From positions 14,559,122-14,623,121 of the forward strand of contig JAULJL010000024.1 of assembly GCA_030761205.1 (NCBI GenBank): 64,000 nucleotides of DNA, given 5' to 3'. The stretch is from Fremontodendron californicum. Its lineage: Eukaryota; Streptophyta; Magnoliopsida; Malvales; Malvaceae. This document shows positions 11,660-22,039 of this stretch, in pieces. The position numbers and the translations under genes are program-made. The notes beneath the pieces were generated by a model. That model was not told where the DNA came from. It made no database searches and saw only the letters and a program-made list of their open reading frames with translations. The first letter of the stretch is position 1; each line of letters opens with the position of its first letter.

Positions 11660-12307
11660 TCACAAAGACAGAGTGCAATCCACTCCTTGCTCGTCCATAT
11701 CTCTTTTTCTTTTTCCGAGCGTTTGCGAAACAACCGTAGCAGATAAATACTCATAAGCTTGGAGCTTTTTGAGTAAATCTTCAATGGTTGTAGCAGAAAT
11801 TATGGTTCTCCTTGCCTCTGAAAACATGAATCCATTATCCACATCATTATCTAAATATGAAAGCAAATTACTAAAATAACCATTAATATTAAGCAAACCA
11901 ATGGGTTTCTTATTTGTGACCAAAGATGACCAAGAAGCCACGCAAGCTATTTCTTCCAATGTACCCAGACCTCCTGGTAAAGCAATGAATGCATCGGCAG
12001 AATGGTACATGATTGTTATCCGTTCAGGGATACTCCAGACTTGTATTTCCTTACCCACGGTAGGTCCACAAAAACCTGTGAATAGTTTTGGCACGATTCC
12101 TAGAACTGGACTTCCTCCGGCGTGTGCTGATGTAGCGACTGCTCCCATTAAACCCGTACTACCGCCTCCATAAATCAACTGGATCTTTTGTTGGGCAAGT
12201 ATTACTCCAACTCTTATGGCTTCATCAGCGAATATGTTATTTTTCCCGGGATAAGCACCTCCAAAGACACAAATTTTTTTAATGCGCTGGGACGAAGTAC
12301 TTTCCAT
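11660..12307 (-). CDS. LOG-family cytokinin riboside 5'-monophosphate phosphoribohydrolase, carried by a retrotransposon
   Basis: 215 codons, uninterrupted. LOG enzymes release free-base cytokinin from its nucleoside monophosphate in one step. Visible family marks are GGGSTGLMG (48-56), the Arg in 'PERITIM' (R96) and PGGLGTLEE (111-119), which gives the family motif PGGxGTxxE. R96 and E119 line up with the residues regarded as catalytic in plant LOGs. Length matches plant LOGs (~210-220). The usual plant CVFCGS segment is CVFGGA (14-19) and the mid-region is diverged. The C-terminus has a basic KRKR stretch. Plant LOG genes normally have several introns; this has none, suggesting a retrocopy. 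It lies in sense 3' of gag-protease, 360 bp after the unknown ORF. A TATA-like site (12347-12356) and an acceptor-like CAG (12323-12325) lie just upstream. An upstream ATG near 12343 opens a different frame. Activity is unproven. Confidence 0.88.
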   Translation of the reverse strand: MESTSSQRIKKICVFGGAYPGKNNIFADEAIRVGVILAQQKIQLIYGGGSTGLMGAVATSAHAGGSPVLGIVPKLFTGFCGPTVGKEIQVWSIPERITIMYHSADAFIALPGGLGTLEEIACVASWSSLVTNKKPIGLLNINGYFSNLLSYLDNDVDNGFMFSEARRTIISATTIEDLLKKLQAYEYLSATVVSQTLGKRKRDMDEQGVDCTLSL

Positions 12308-12667
12308 TTTTTTTTCGAGTGCCTGAAAGAGAATGAGTACATGGTGTAATATATAGAGGACTGAGTAGTGAATCAGACAAGAGTAATAATGTCGCCGAAA
12401 GTGTATTTGACCTGTCAGAAGAAAATGTTAACCTAACAAAAGATTTTTGCGTGATTTCAGGAAGAAAATCAAAAAGAGAAGAAAAATCAATCGTAAAAGA
12501 CCAATGCAAAAAAAATGAAAATAATTACACAAATCGAACAACACGTAAATTAAACCGAAATGAAGTTATTGCAAATCAAACCAAAAGCTGAGAAGTCATT
12601 TATTGTAGTTGTGATTGTGGCTCACATCTTCCTCTGGTTTTACGTCCAGAAACGGCTTAAACGCCTT
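12308..12667 (-). promoter_or_regulatory. Spacer between the two cargo ORFs: TATA-like site and splice-acceptor-like site
   Basis: The minus strand has CTATATATTA at 12347-12356, an upstream ATG in 'CACCATGTAC' about 35 bp before the LOG start, and 'TTCTCTTTCAG|G' with the junction at 12323/12322. These could serve an internal promoter or a spliced RNA. All three are also present in copy 2. Function is inferred from sequence only. Confidence 0.35.
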
Positions 12668-13204
12668 CTATGAGTCGAGGATATGCTTCCCATCCAGTTT
12701 TCTTACAAGCTGGCAAACAGGGTCTTTTAACATCAGATTCCCAAGATGTTGCCATTCCCTTTGGAATTGCGGCCATAAATCAAGAATTTCTCTTTGTACG
12801 TCTCCACTAGGATGCGTCTCAAGAGAAAGTTGGATATTACCCAAATTCTCCTTACTCAGTCCATCCTTAATGAATTCAATTTTATCATCTCGATTAGAGG
12901 ACGGAATCCCAATAGAACGACATTTACCGTTACACGTCCATCGTGCACATTTGTGGCAATTTGAACTCATGCGCTTTGCTCGTCGCTTCTTTGCAAAAGT
13001 GCTTCTACCTGTACCTGGTAAATGCAAAACAAGAAGATATTCATCTTCACGTACCTTGGCTTCAATTATCCAACGTATGTCTTCAGGAATCCCTTTGTGC
13101 ATAAGCATTCTTAATCTTTCAAATCGAACTTGGTAAAGCTTCAGTAAAATATTTCGAGGAAAAGGAGGGAATCGTTTCTGCAATCTTGTGAGAATATCAT
13201 CCAT
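12668..13204 (-). CDS. Unknown 178-aa protein with CX2CX4CX3C cluster, second cargo gene
   Basis: One uninterrupted frame of 178 codons. I do not recognise the family. Visible features: a predicted helical N-terminus (about 1-55), a basic stretch KKRRAKR (72-78) that could act as a nuclear localisation signal, a cysteine cluster C83-X2-C86-X4-C91-X3-C95 that could bind one zinc, and an acidic/hydrophobic C-terminal half with no clear motif. It is neither a retroviral nucleocapsid knuckle (CX2CX4HX4C) nor recognisably env-like. 'TTTTTTTTTCAG|G' lies immediately before the ATG and looks like a splice acceptor. It is in the same orientation as gag and LOG and is kept, with a stop at codon 27, in copy 2. 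It may be a second captured host gene or a lineage-specific element gene. Confidence 0.7.
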   Translation of the reverse strand: MDDILTRLQKRFPPFPRNILLKLYQVRFERLRMLMHKGIPEDIRWIIEAKVREDEYLLVLHLPGTGRSTFAKKRRAKRMSSNCHKCARWTCNGKCRSIGIPSSNRDDKIEFIKDGLSKENLGNIQLSLETHPSGDVQREILDLWPQFQREWQHLGNLMLKDPVCQLVRKLDGKHILDS

Positions 13205-13393
13205 CCTGAAAAAAAAATGAAAGAGAAATTGAAAGAGAAATTTATATACAATATCAGTTTTGTGGGTAGCTGATGGAACCGACTTAAATAATCACGGAGT
13301 ACCGTTATCCGCCATTTAACCGGGGTTAAAAAAAATGTATTATTATTATTATTATTTTTTTTTTTTGGAAATTAGTAAAAATTATATTTACAT
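13205..13393 (-). other. Spacer between integrase stub and cargo
   Basis: AT-rich, with an (att)n/poly-T stretch near 13338-13367 and the acceptor-like sequence next to the ORF start. No coding frame is seen. Confidence 0.6.
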
Positions 13394-13760
13394 CTAGTTA
13401 TTTTCAAAACAAGGATCAGAAAGAAAAACAACCTCTTCTTGAGTAACATGATTTTCCAAAAACAGTTTGAGTCTTTGTCCATTTACCTTGAATACATTAC
13501 CATTTTTAGGATTCTCAATGTCAACTGCTCCATAATGATACACATGCTTAACCACAAATGGGCCAGTCCATCTTGATCTCAACTTACCAGGGAATATATG
13601 AAGTCTAGAATTATAAAGTAGAACTTTTTGCCCAACATCAAATATTTTTCTTGAAATTAACTTGTCATGAAAGGCTTTAGTTCTTTCTTTATGAATTTTA
13701 GAATTCTCATATGCATCATTTCTGAGTTCCTCAAACTTTTGTTTCCAACAATGCTTAACC
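13394..13760 (-). pseudogene. Integrase C-terminal fragment (Athila-like)
   Basis: An open frame encoding the end of an integrase: a helical lead-in ('[14 protein letters not shown]'), '[14 protein letters not shown]', '[13 protein letters not shown]' (the GPF/Y-type module) and '[12 protein letters not shown]'. The HHCC and DDE core that should precede it is missing. The frame follows only about 10 bp after the gag-protease stop, so one deletion removed reverse transcriptase, RNase H and most of integrase. It has no start of its own and is probably not translated. Confidence 0.85.
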
Positions 13761-13770
13761 TGAAAAGAAT

Positions 13771-16131
13771 TTAAAAAGAATCAGTGTGTGAAATTTCTGA
13801 AGCATTATCAAACTCACATTCAATTAAATAAGCTTCTAAAGGATCATGGAATGTGGTAGTGGTGAGATGTTCATGAACAAGTTCTTCAATGAAATCCACT
13901 TCATGTACTTCTGAATCATCACCAGGTTGCTTGCAAATGTTGAACACATTTAATTCTAAAGTCATATTTCCAAAAGAAATGTTCAAAATACCATTCTTGC
14001 AATTTATCAGAGCATTAGAAGTTGCAAGAAATGGACGGCCTAATATAACAGGAATTTGAACATTTGGATTTGAAACAGGATGTGTGTCCAAAACAATAAA
14101 ATCAACAGGGAAGTAAAAATTATCAATTTGAACCAAAACATCTTCAACTATCCCTCGAGGAATTTTTACAGAACGATCAGCTAGTTGAAGTGTAACAGGT
14201 GTTTCCTTGAATTCACCTAAACCTAACTGTTGATAAACAGAAAAAGGCAAAAGATTAACACTAGCACCAAGATCAAGCAATGCACGTTCTATTCTAGTGT
14301 TTCCAATGATGCATGAGATTGTTGGACATCCAGGATCTTTGAATTTTGGTGGAGTAAGGTGCTGAATGATTGAGCTCACACTTTCCGTCAGAAATGCTTT
14401 CTTTTGTACATTATGTTTCCTTTTAACTGTGCACATGTCCTTCAAAAATTTAGCATAAGATGGAACTTGTTTGATTGCATCCAATAAAGGAATGTTAATC
14501 TTAACTTGTTTGAAAAGTTCATAAATTTCTGCATTTTTATTCAAATTCTTTATTGTTTGCAACCTTTGAGGAAAAGGAGCAGGATGCATACCTTTTTCTT
14601 TGTCCAAATTTTCAAGAAGTTCAGACTTACCATCATCCTTACCATTACTTTTCGGAGGGGAAGGAGGATCTTGGTCTTTTGATGGAATGTTTTTGTCAAT
14701 TGCCTTTCCACTTCGAAGATTTGTGATAGAACTGGCATTTTCCTGTTGAGTTTCATTGGAGCAAGAAACAAGACATTGAGTAGAAGGGTTAGGCTGAGGT
14801 TGAGCAGGAAACTTACCTTTTTCTTGAGTGCGTAATGAAGCTGTCAATGTGGACAAGGTGTTTTTGATCTCATTGATGTCCTGTGAAGTTTGGTTATTCA
14901 CATTTGCTTGTGTTTGCATGAATGCTTGCAATGTCTCTTCCAAGGTTTGTACACGTGAAGGTTGATAGGAAAAAGTGTTGCCCGGCTTTTGAGATTGTGG
15001 TACCTGAACATGATTATTATTCCGCCAACTGAAGTTGGGATGATCTCTCCATTCAGGGTTATACGTTTCAGAGTAAGGAGAAGGAAAAGGCTTTTTAAAT
15101 GTGTTTATGGAATTTACTTGATCATGCAACGCTTCTTTAAGAATGGGAATGTTTGGACATTCAGAAGTGGGGTGTCCCATGATTTCACAAATTCCACAAT
15201 TTTCTTCATTTTTAACCGTTTTGACTTCTTTTACTTCTCTAAGTTCCATGGCTTCAATCTTTCTAGCCAAATTAGCTACTTTAGCTTTTATCTCATCTTC
15301 TTGACTAAAATGATATTTACCTCTGTTAGAAACAAGATTAGATCTATTGGAACTTTCAGAGGAATTATCTGTGTGCCAGGCTTGAGAGTTATCTGCCAAA
15401 TGGTCTAGGTAGTCAAAGGCTTCTTCAGGTTCTTTTTCTAGAAACTCACCGTTACACATTGTTTCAACAAATTGTTTAGTTTCGGGAGTTAAACTTTCAT
15501 AAAAGAAACTAATAAGACGCCATTTTTCAAAACCATGATGTGGACAAGAACTTAACAAATCTTTAAAACGCTCCCAGCACTGAAAAAATGCTTCATTTTG
15601 ATTTTGATTGAAATTTTGAATCTGTCTTTTCAAAGCAGTAGTTTTATGTGCTGGGAAAAATTTCTTTAGAAACTCAGTTTGTAATTCTTGCCATGTGCCA
15701 ATTGACCTTGGTTTTAAATTATGAAGCCAAATTTTTGCTTTATCTTTTAAAGAAAAAGGAAATAATTTTAGCTTGACAATTTCATTTGTACATTGTTGGT
15801 CATTAAAGGTGACACATACATCCTCGAAGTCTTTTAGAAACGAGTAAGCACTTTCCGATTCTAACCCGTGGAAATTTGGAAGCAAAGCTATCATACCTGG
15901 TTTAAAACGAAAGTTGTTTGCATTGAGAGGAAAAATAAAACAAGAGGGTGATGAGCTTCGAGTTGGTTGCAAGTAGTCACGCATGGTGCGTACTTGTCTG
16001 TTCTCATCTTCAGCATGAACACTTTCATTGTCAGCCATGGTAGGAGTTGTATTAGAAAGATTACCTGAAAAAGTTTCACAATAAAATCTAACTAAACGAC
16101 GAGATCTAAAATCACGTCGCCAAACAAGCAT
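13771..16131 (-). CDS. gag-pro: Intact Gag-protease polyprotein of the LOG element
   Basis: 786 codons without interruption. The start at residue 32 (MADNES, near 16038) is more likely than the first ATG, because Athila-type Gag normally begins shortly before '[11 protein letters not shown]'. Capsid-like retrotransposon Gag domain at about 115-225 ('[16 protein letters not shown]', '[16 protein letters not shown]'). Coiled-coil-like stretch at 275-305. CX2CX4HX4C zinc knuckle at 312-325. Low-complexity linker at 440-515. Retropepsin-like protease at about 600-715 with active-site motif [13 protein letters not shown] (D620), the Athila form of D-T/S-G, and a later '[10 protein letters not shown]'. 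Gag packages the RNA and the protease cleaves the polyprotein. The frame ends where pol has been deleted. An intact Gag without reverse transcriptase suggests mobilisation with pol from a related element. Confidence 0.92.
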   Translation of the reverse strand: MLVWRRDFRSRRLVRFYCETFSGNLSNTTPTMADNESVHAEDENRQVRTMRDYLQPTRSSSPSCFIFPLNANNFRFKPGMIALLPNFHGLESESAYSFLKDFEDVCVTFNDQQCTNEIVKLKLFPFSLKDKAKIWLHNLKPRSIGTWQELQTEFLKKFFPAHKTTALKRQIQNFNQNQNEAFFQCWERFKDLLSSCPHHGFEKWRLISFFYESLTPETKQFVETMCNGEFLEKEPEEAFDYLDHLADNSQAWHTDNSSESSNRSNLVSNRGKYHFSQEDEIKAKVANLARKIEAMELREVKEVKTVKNEENCGICEIMGHPTSECPNIPILKEALHDQVNSINTFKKPFPSPYSETYNPEWRDHPNFSWRNNNHVQVPQSQKPGNTFSYQPSRVQTLEETLQAFMQTQANVNNQTSQDINEIKNTLSTLTASLRTQEKGKFPAQPQPNPSTQCLVSCSNETQQENASSITNLRSGKAIDKNIPSKDQDPPSPPKSNGKDDGKSELLENLDKEKGMHPAPFPQRLQTIKNLNKNAEIYELFKQVKINIPLLDAIKQVPSYAKFLKDMCTVKRKHNVQKKAFLTESVSSIIQHLTPPKFKDPGCPTISCIIGNTRIERALLDLGASVNLLPFSVYQQLGLGEFKETPVTLQLADRSVKIPRGIVEDVLVQIDNFYFPVDFIVLDTHPVSNPNVQIPVILGRPFLATSNALINCKNGILNISFGNMTLELNVFNICKQPGDDSEVHEVDFIEELVHEHLTTTTFHDPLEAYLIECEFDNASEISHTDSF

Positions 16132-16136
16132 AAAAC

Positions 16137-16335
16137 AAAGTTAATATACAGATTAGGCGGTATAACCAGCCAATAAAAATAAAACAAAGTTAATATACAA
16201 ATTAGGCGGTATAACTAGCCAATAAAAATAAAACAAAGTTAATATACAAATTAGGCGGTATAACCAGCCAATAAAAATAAAACAAAGTTAATATACAAAT
16301 TAGGCGGTATAACCAGCTAATAAAAATAAATATAC
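16137..16335. repeat. ~49-bp tandem repeats in the leader between binding site and gag
   Basis: Four units with core aggcggtataaccagccaat at about 16154, 16204, 16253 and 16302, spaced 49-50 bp. One unit reads 'actagcc' and the last 'cagctaa'. The array borders the gag start and overlaps the region where packaging signals are expected. Confidence 0.88.
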
Positions 16336-16363
16336 TTATAAACTTATATACTTAGTATTGCTT

Positions 16364-16380
16364 CCCCGGCAACGGCGCCA
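16364..16380 (-). other. Primer binding site of LOG element copy 1
   Basis: The minus strand reads TGGCGCCGTTGCCGGGG, six bases after the LTR end CCATCA. This is the tRNA primer site used by Athila and many related plant gypsy elements. Confidence 0.9.
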
Positions 16381-16386
16381 AAAACT

Positions 16387-17884
16387 TGATGGAGACTCAA
16401 TTAAGAGTTATAAACCCAAGTGCAGGTTATGTTCAAGTAATAAATTCTCGGGTGTCCGAGGTCGAACCACAGGGAAGCGTATTAGTAAGTATAAGTTTAT
16501 AAATATATAAGAAAAAGAAAGTAAACAAGATATTAGGGAATCAACAACAAAACAAAATAAACAAGATATTAGAGAACAAAATAAATAAAATAACATAAAA
16601 GAAATTAAACAAAATATAAAAAACAATAAGAAAAGATGTTGAGGTTATAGAATCCACTCTTGGTGTTATGCTAAGATTAATCTTGTTTTATTACACAATT
16701 GAAATCCACACATAAGGGAGGTTCCAATCGGAAGGTTTAGCAATTCAGTCCAACGTCCATAGCATATGATATTATGTTCATTTGGTGTCCTCAAAACTCA
16801 TAAAAAGAGTCCAAGCATTCCTTATGCCAAGGTATATGTCTACAACAAATCAAGGTTATGAAACCAAGCATTTACTGTGCCATTTTCATTGTCAATAATG
16901 AATCAAGATCTCTACTTTGTAAGTATGATTTTAAACCAAAAGAAAATATTATCTATACTAGTGTTTATAAATGATGATTCATTTTAGCTCATGTTTCAGA
17001 GACTAACCTTAGCATTTACCAAGAGCTTCACCTCATCACCTCAACAATATGATTAGCAACACATACTAAAAATGAAAAGAAATGTAAGAAGCATAAGTAA
17101 ATAAAGAAAAAGTAAACTAGAGAAAGGAAAGAAAAAGAAAAAGAAAACTTAGAGAATTTTATTACAATGGCTAATATCCTACCAATCTACAATGTGTCTT
17201 ACAATCATCCAAGGCCCTCTATTTATACACATTTTGGAGAGCTAAATGACAAGAGACAAGCTTTATAAATTTCAAAGGTAGGTATAATAGGTGGGTGCAT
17301 TTTTCTAACAATTTTCGTCATATTGTATGACAATTCTGATCAGCCAGCTTGATGGTCGATTTTGTCAATGTTTGAGGCTCGATCTGATCAAATGGTCTTC
17401 TAGAAAAATATACCCCTATCAGTTACGGATCCATAACCGTTAGAATCAGATCATTTTCTCATGTGGATCGGAAGATATAGTCAAAATACCAAAACGTTGC
17501 AGAACAGACGTCATTGCACATCAGCCAACTTGATGGTTGATTTCGGTAGGGAAAACGACTCCGTTTCAAGAAGTGTAAAACATGAAAAAGATAGATATGC
17601 CTCTTAACTTTGCATGGTTAAAATTTCAGCCTTATTGATTCAGTGAAACTCCAAATATAGCTGATATGGCAAAAGGTGTCGGAACTGGAACTGAATTGGA
17701 TTTGCCCTTAATTCTTGATTTAACCTAGTAATCTGAAATCACTCAAAGAAACTCATGAAAAACACCAAATTACATAAAAATATAAAAGATCATAAACACA
17801 AGTAGACTAAGCAATAATAACTCGTATTTGACACAAAACAATAATAAAACATAATTAAAAACTATATAATTATACGGGTTATCA
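16387..17884 (-). mobile_element. LOG element copy 1, 5' LTR
   Basis: TGATAACCCG...CTCCATCA on the minus strand, 1,498 bp, followed by target duplication gaaca at 17885. TATA box TATAAATAG at 17219-17227 (minus) is conserved in all five LTR copies in the window, so the RNA start is expected about 30 bp further left. Confidence 0.92.
17219..17227 (-). promoter_or_regulatory. TATA box of LOG element 5' LTR
   Basis: TATAAATAG followed by a GC-richer stretch (AGGGCCTTGG). The same nine bases occur at 4716-4724, 8108-8116, 9820-9828 and 59686-59694. Confidence 0.65.
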
Positions 17885-20608
17885 GAACATATAATGACCA
17901 AATGGACATAATAATAATGCAAGAACATGGCACAACAAATACACAATAACATGGGATAATGATGCAAAGCATGAATGAAAGCATGGTAACCAAACTATCA
18001 AGATGAAAATGCAAATACACGAGGCAAGAAAAGATGGAAATCGAATGGTCATTTAAAAAAATATGTGAGATCCTAGCAAGGAAATAACACAAACATATGG
18101 CATGACAAATATGCAAGACATAAATGAAAGCATGATAGACAAATAATCATGATGCAAATGCAAAGATATAGCTAGGAAAATACACAAACACATGGTATGG
18201 CAATAATGCAAAGCATGAACAACTTGATATAGTAAAAACAGAAAATTAAAGTTAGTTAACAAAGCAAATAGACATGAAAATAAATGATAAAAACAGAAAA
18301 ATAAGAACAAGTAAGAAAAGAAAGTAGAAATATTTTGATTATTTTAGAAAGATAAATCATCAAAACAAACTAGCATACCACAACCAACATACGAAAAAAA
18401 TCAAACACAAGACAATCACACCAAAAGGAGACCATTCGTTCACTTTGAAAAAAGTAGTAAAAAATTGTTTTTTGCTATTTTTTATGAAAACACAAAATAT
18501 CAGCTTTAAAAGGGAATTTTAAAAACCTTTATTTCATAATGAAATAACAAGAAATAACAAAATCACATGGAAAATAAGCAAATCAAGCATAAAAAAAGAA
18601 AGAAAAATGCAAGAGTTAGGTGCCAAAAGGCTACATTTCAAAGCTATCTTTCAAGCTTCCTTCTCTTAAAAATTTTTCTTTGCTTTTCTACCATTTAGCT
18701 ATTGCTCAAACATGAAAGTATTCAGCCCCCCAAAGAAACCGCCTCAAAGAATGAAAACCCCCGTCTTAATATAGGCAACCGAATGGACTTCTATATTGAC
18801 ATAATGTTGTCATTTTTTTCCTAGCTAGCAAGATCCAAATGTCACTAATCAGAGATAATAAAAATGTGAATTTGCAACCATAAGATGAAGTAATCAGCCC
18901 CTAACAATAATAGGTGGCCTAAAATATGTAACCATAATGTGCTCATCCTTTCTCTTCATTCATTTGGCCACTAGGCAAGATCACAAAGGCTCAATCAAAT
19001 AAAAATACCATATTGCTATCCAATTTTGACCTTTGGATGAGAGAACTCAGCCAATCCTCCTCTTCTTCATAGGCTGGCCAAATGGCCCTTAAAGTTCCAG
19101 CATCTTCTCTTTTTTTTTTTTAAATTGTAAAGATGGCCCTCTTTGGTTTCTTCAGTAAAATTGCACATTAGCCCCCTAAACTTGATTTAATTGCAAACGG
19201 ACTCCAAATCCAAATTTTATTTTTCCAATACCTGCTAAATAATATAAAATTAGTTCTGAATGTTTTCATAATTTTTCGAGCCCGTTTCCTTTTTTTTTTT
19301 TTTGGATTTTTCTTTAAACATTTCAGTTTGGTGCCTCCCAAATTTAGCCTTTTCAATTGAGCTCCGATTTTGGATTTTTCTTTTCCAATCTCTTCCAAAT
19401 AATATAAATTTGCGATCTGGAAGTTTTGGTAATTTTTCGAGCTCGTTTCGTATTTTTCCTGAATTTATCTTCTGGAATTTCAGCTTAGTGCACCCGAACT
19501 TTTTCCATTTTTCACATGAGCTCCGATTCTGGATTTGTCTTTTCCAATCTCTTCCAAATAATATAAGATTGAGATCTGGAAGTTTTGGTGATTTTCTGAG
19601 CTCGTTTTCTATTTTTCCCGGATTTATCTTCTGGAATTTCAGCTTAGTGCACCCGATCTTTGACATTTTTCAAATGAGCTCCGATTCTAGATTTTTCTTC
19701 ACCAATCTCTTCAAAATAATATAAAACTTAGATCTGGAGGTTTTCATAATTTTCAGAGCTTGTTTCCTATTTTTTTCAAATTTTCCAAGTTTGCCCTTTA
19801 ACCCTCGAAACCTTGATTTTACTCAAAACAGGTTCGATTTCCAAATTTTCTTTTTTCCATTGGATTTTTTATATATTGAAATGGAGTTCGTCCAAAAACG
19901 CCCAATTTTTACGATGAAATTCCCCTCCGATTTGATTTTTTCTTTTTCCAATATCGAGAATTTTCTCGTTTTTCCGTTTTTCCTTCAACCAGCTCTTTTC
20001 TCGGAATTACTTCAAACTAAACCGTGGGCTATCCTTGTTTACTCACTACTTATCAATTAAGGGCTAAAATTTTACCGAATCGAACCATATCTGCAATTTT
20101 CCCCAATTTTGCAAAATTCACCAAAAATCCTAATTTTCGGTTTTCCTTTCGAATTTACTCTTCCTTTGGTTCTGCTTCCAATTGGCCTTTCCAATACCCG
20201 TAGTCATTGATTATATTCCATTTGAAACCTCCAACTTCGATCAATTTGATCGTTTAAGCACTTTTCCCCAAATTTACCGAATTAGAGTTTCATTTCCACT
20301 GAATTTCCATAACCCATCTTTCGAACTCCATATCTCTCGTTGTAGACCTCAGATTATCAAAACTCTTTCACCATTATTCAATTAAACTTTGAATCTTGAT
20401 TTTGAATAAGGGTTGAGTTTTTCAGTGGTTGACTGTTTGGGGTTGACTATTTTGGGGTCGACTTTTTCGGATTGACTTTTCATGCTTGACCTCCTAACAA
20501 AGTCTTGGAATACCATCTGTAGGATGAGAGGAGATTTTTCGCATTTCTAAAATAGCACAAGGAAGAAATTACCTGATTTAGTGGTCCGAACAAAATTAGG
20601 TGTCTACA
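17885..20608 (-). mobile_element. OgreB 3' LTR, proximal part
   Basis: Continues the LTR after the LOG element and matches 32213-34931 of the 5' LTR, ending ...ggtgtctaca at 20608. It carries the ~160-bp repeats at 19200-19760 and a TATA-like TATATAAAA (minus, near 19864-19872) found at matching places in the other Ogre LTRs. The open frames at 17770-18310 are AT-rich translations of LTR sequence. Confidence 0.85.
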
Positions 20609-20625
20609 GCTGCCCCTCTTTGGCT
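20609..20625 (-). other. OgreB polypurine tract
   Basis: The minus strand reads AGCCAAAGAGGGGCAGC followed at once by the LTR start TGTAGACACC. Confidence 0.82.
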
Positions 20626-20879
20626 ATTGCTGAGAATCAGGACTGGCAAAGATAAACAAACACTAATTTTGTCTGGTTAGTGAAATCACATGTGAAGAAA
20701 AGGAAATAGATTTTTAATTTTTTTCATCATTTTTTTAGTTTTTTTTTTAATGATTAAAAGCTTTAAATAGAAGATTTTGTCCTGAAATTATGTTCCCTGA
20801 CTAATCAAGGCTCGACCCATTTTAAGGAAACGAGTTCGATTTGCAAGAGAAGAAAATACCTCGATGGTGATCTCGGAGC

Positions 20880-22020
20880 CTTATCTTGTCTTGAAAATTA
20901 TGTCCGGATGTCTTAAAAATGGTGCTCGGAGGTCTTATCCATGATCTGAAAAATTATGCCCGGAAGCTACTTTAAAAATGGTGCCCAGAGGTCTTATCCA
21001 TGATCTGGAAAATTATGCCCGGAGGTCTTATCTAGGATCTAGAAAATTGTGCTCGAAGGCGACTTTAAAAATGGTACCCTGAGGTTTTATCCAAGATCTG
21101 GAAAATTGTGCCCGGAGGTCTTAAAAATGGTGCCTGGAGGTTTTATCCATGAACTGGAAAATTGTGCCCGAAAAACTTATCCATGATTTTGGAAAATTGT
21201 GCCCGCAGGTCTTATCCATAATTTTGGAAAATTATGCTCGGAGGTCTTAAAAATGGTGCCCGAAGGTCTTATCCATGAACTGGAAAATTGTGCCCGGAGG
21301 TCTTATCCATGAACTGGAAAATTATGCCCGGAGGTCTTATCCATGAACTGGAAAATTATGCCCAGAGGTCTTATCCATGATTTTGGAAAATTATGTCCAG
21401 AGGTCTTAAAAATGGTGTCCGGAGGTCTTATCCATATTTGGAAAATTATGCCCGGAGGTCTTAAAAATGGTGCCTGGAGGTCTTATCCATGAAATGGAAA
21501 ATTATGCCCAGAGGTCTTAAAAATAGTGCCCAGAGGTCTTATCCATGATTTTTGAAAATTGTGCCCGAAAGTCTTAAAAATGGTTCCCGAAGGTCTTATC
21601 CATGAACTGGAAAATTGTACCCAGAGGCGACTTCAATGGTGCCCGGAGGTCTTATCCATGATTTGGAAAATTATGCCCGGAGAGCTTAAAAAATGGTGGT
21701 CGAAGGTCTTATCTATGATCTGGAAAATTGTGCTCGGAGGCGACTTTAAAAATGGTGCCCGAAGGTCTTATCCATGATCTGGAAAATTGTGCCTGAAAGT
21801 CTTAAAAATGGTGCCCAGAGGTCTTATCCATGATTTTGGAAAATTATGCCTGGAGGTCTTAAAAATGGTTTTGAGGATTTCGGCCCGGAGGTGATTTTAA
21901 AATGATGCCCATAGGTCTTATCTAGAATTTTGAAAAATGGTGCCCGCAGGTCTTTAAAAATGGTGCCCGGAGGTCTTAAAAATGGTGCTCGGAGGTCTTA
22001 TCCATGATTTTGAATAATTG
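20880..22020. repeat. OgreB tail minisatellite 1
   Basis: About 1.1 kb of alternating units of roughly 26-30 bp: 'ggaaaattatgcccggaggt', 'cttaaaaatggtgcccggag', 'gtcttatccatga'. Higher-order pairs give about 50-60 bp. No gene. The sequence is unlike the arrays at the same place in OgreA and OgreC. Confidence 0.88.
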
Positions 22021-22039
22021 TTGAAAATTAACCTGGAGG

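Larger units (their letters stand above)
3875..17884 (-). mobile_element. LOG-carrying Athila-like retrotransposon, copy 1 (14.0 kb)
   Basis: Minus strand, reading from right to left: 5' LTR 16387-17884, binding site 16364-16380, ~49-bp leader repeats, intact gag-protease 13771-16131, integrase C-terminal stub 13394-13760, unknown ORF 12668-13204, LOG ORF 11660-12307, noncoding tail, an internal LTR-miniature-LTR segment 6900-10410, a second copy of the tail, polypurine tract, and 3' LTR 3875-5381. The outer LTRs are nearly identical by eye and the 5-bp duplication is exact, so the insertion is younger than its OgreB host. Reverse transcriptase, RNase H and the integrase core are absent. The Athila assignment rests on the binding site and the DLGAS protease motif. 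Confidence 0.88.

Noticed and set aside
11901..12173. 90-codon plus-strand frame opposite LOG (also 62624-62896)
   Set aside because: Shadow of the LOG coding strand; it has no family features and is conserved only because LOG is.
12615..13136. 173-codon plus-strand frame opposite the unknown cargo ORF (also 63344-63865)
   Set aside because: It is nearly as long as the minus-strand frame, so direction was considered. The minus frame is preferred: it has a patterned Cys cluster and basic stretch, agrees with gag and LOG orientation, and has an acceptor-like site before its ATG. Some doubt remains.
17770..18310. Overlapping hydrophobic, Cys/His-rich frames in OgreB LTR
   Set aside because: Translations of LTR repeats such as 'atgcaaagcatgaa'; the frames differ between the two LTRs.
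20880..22020. Regularly spaced repeats that might suggest a CRISPR array
   Set aside because: No constant-length unique spacers; the context is a plant retrotransposon tail, and the units are degenerate direct repeats.
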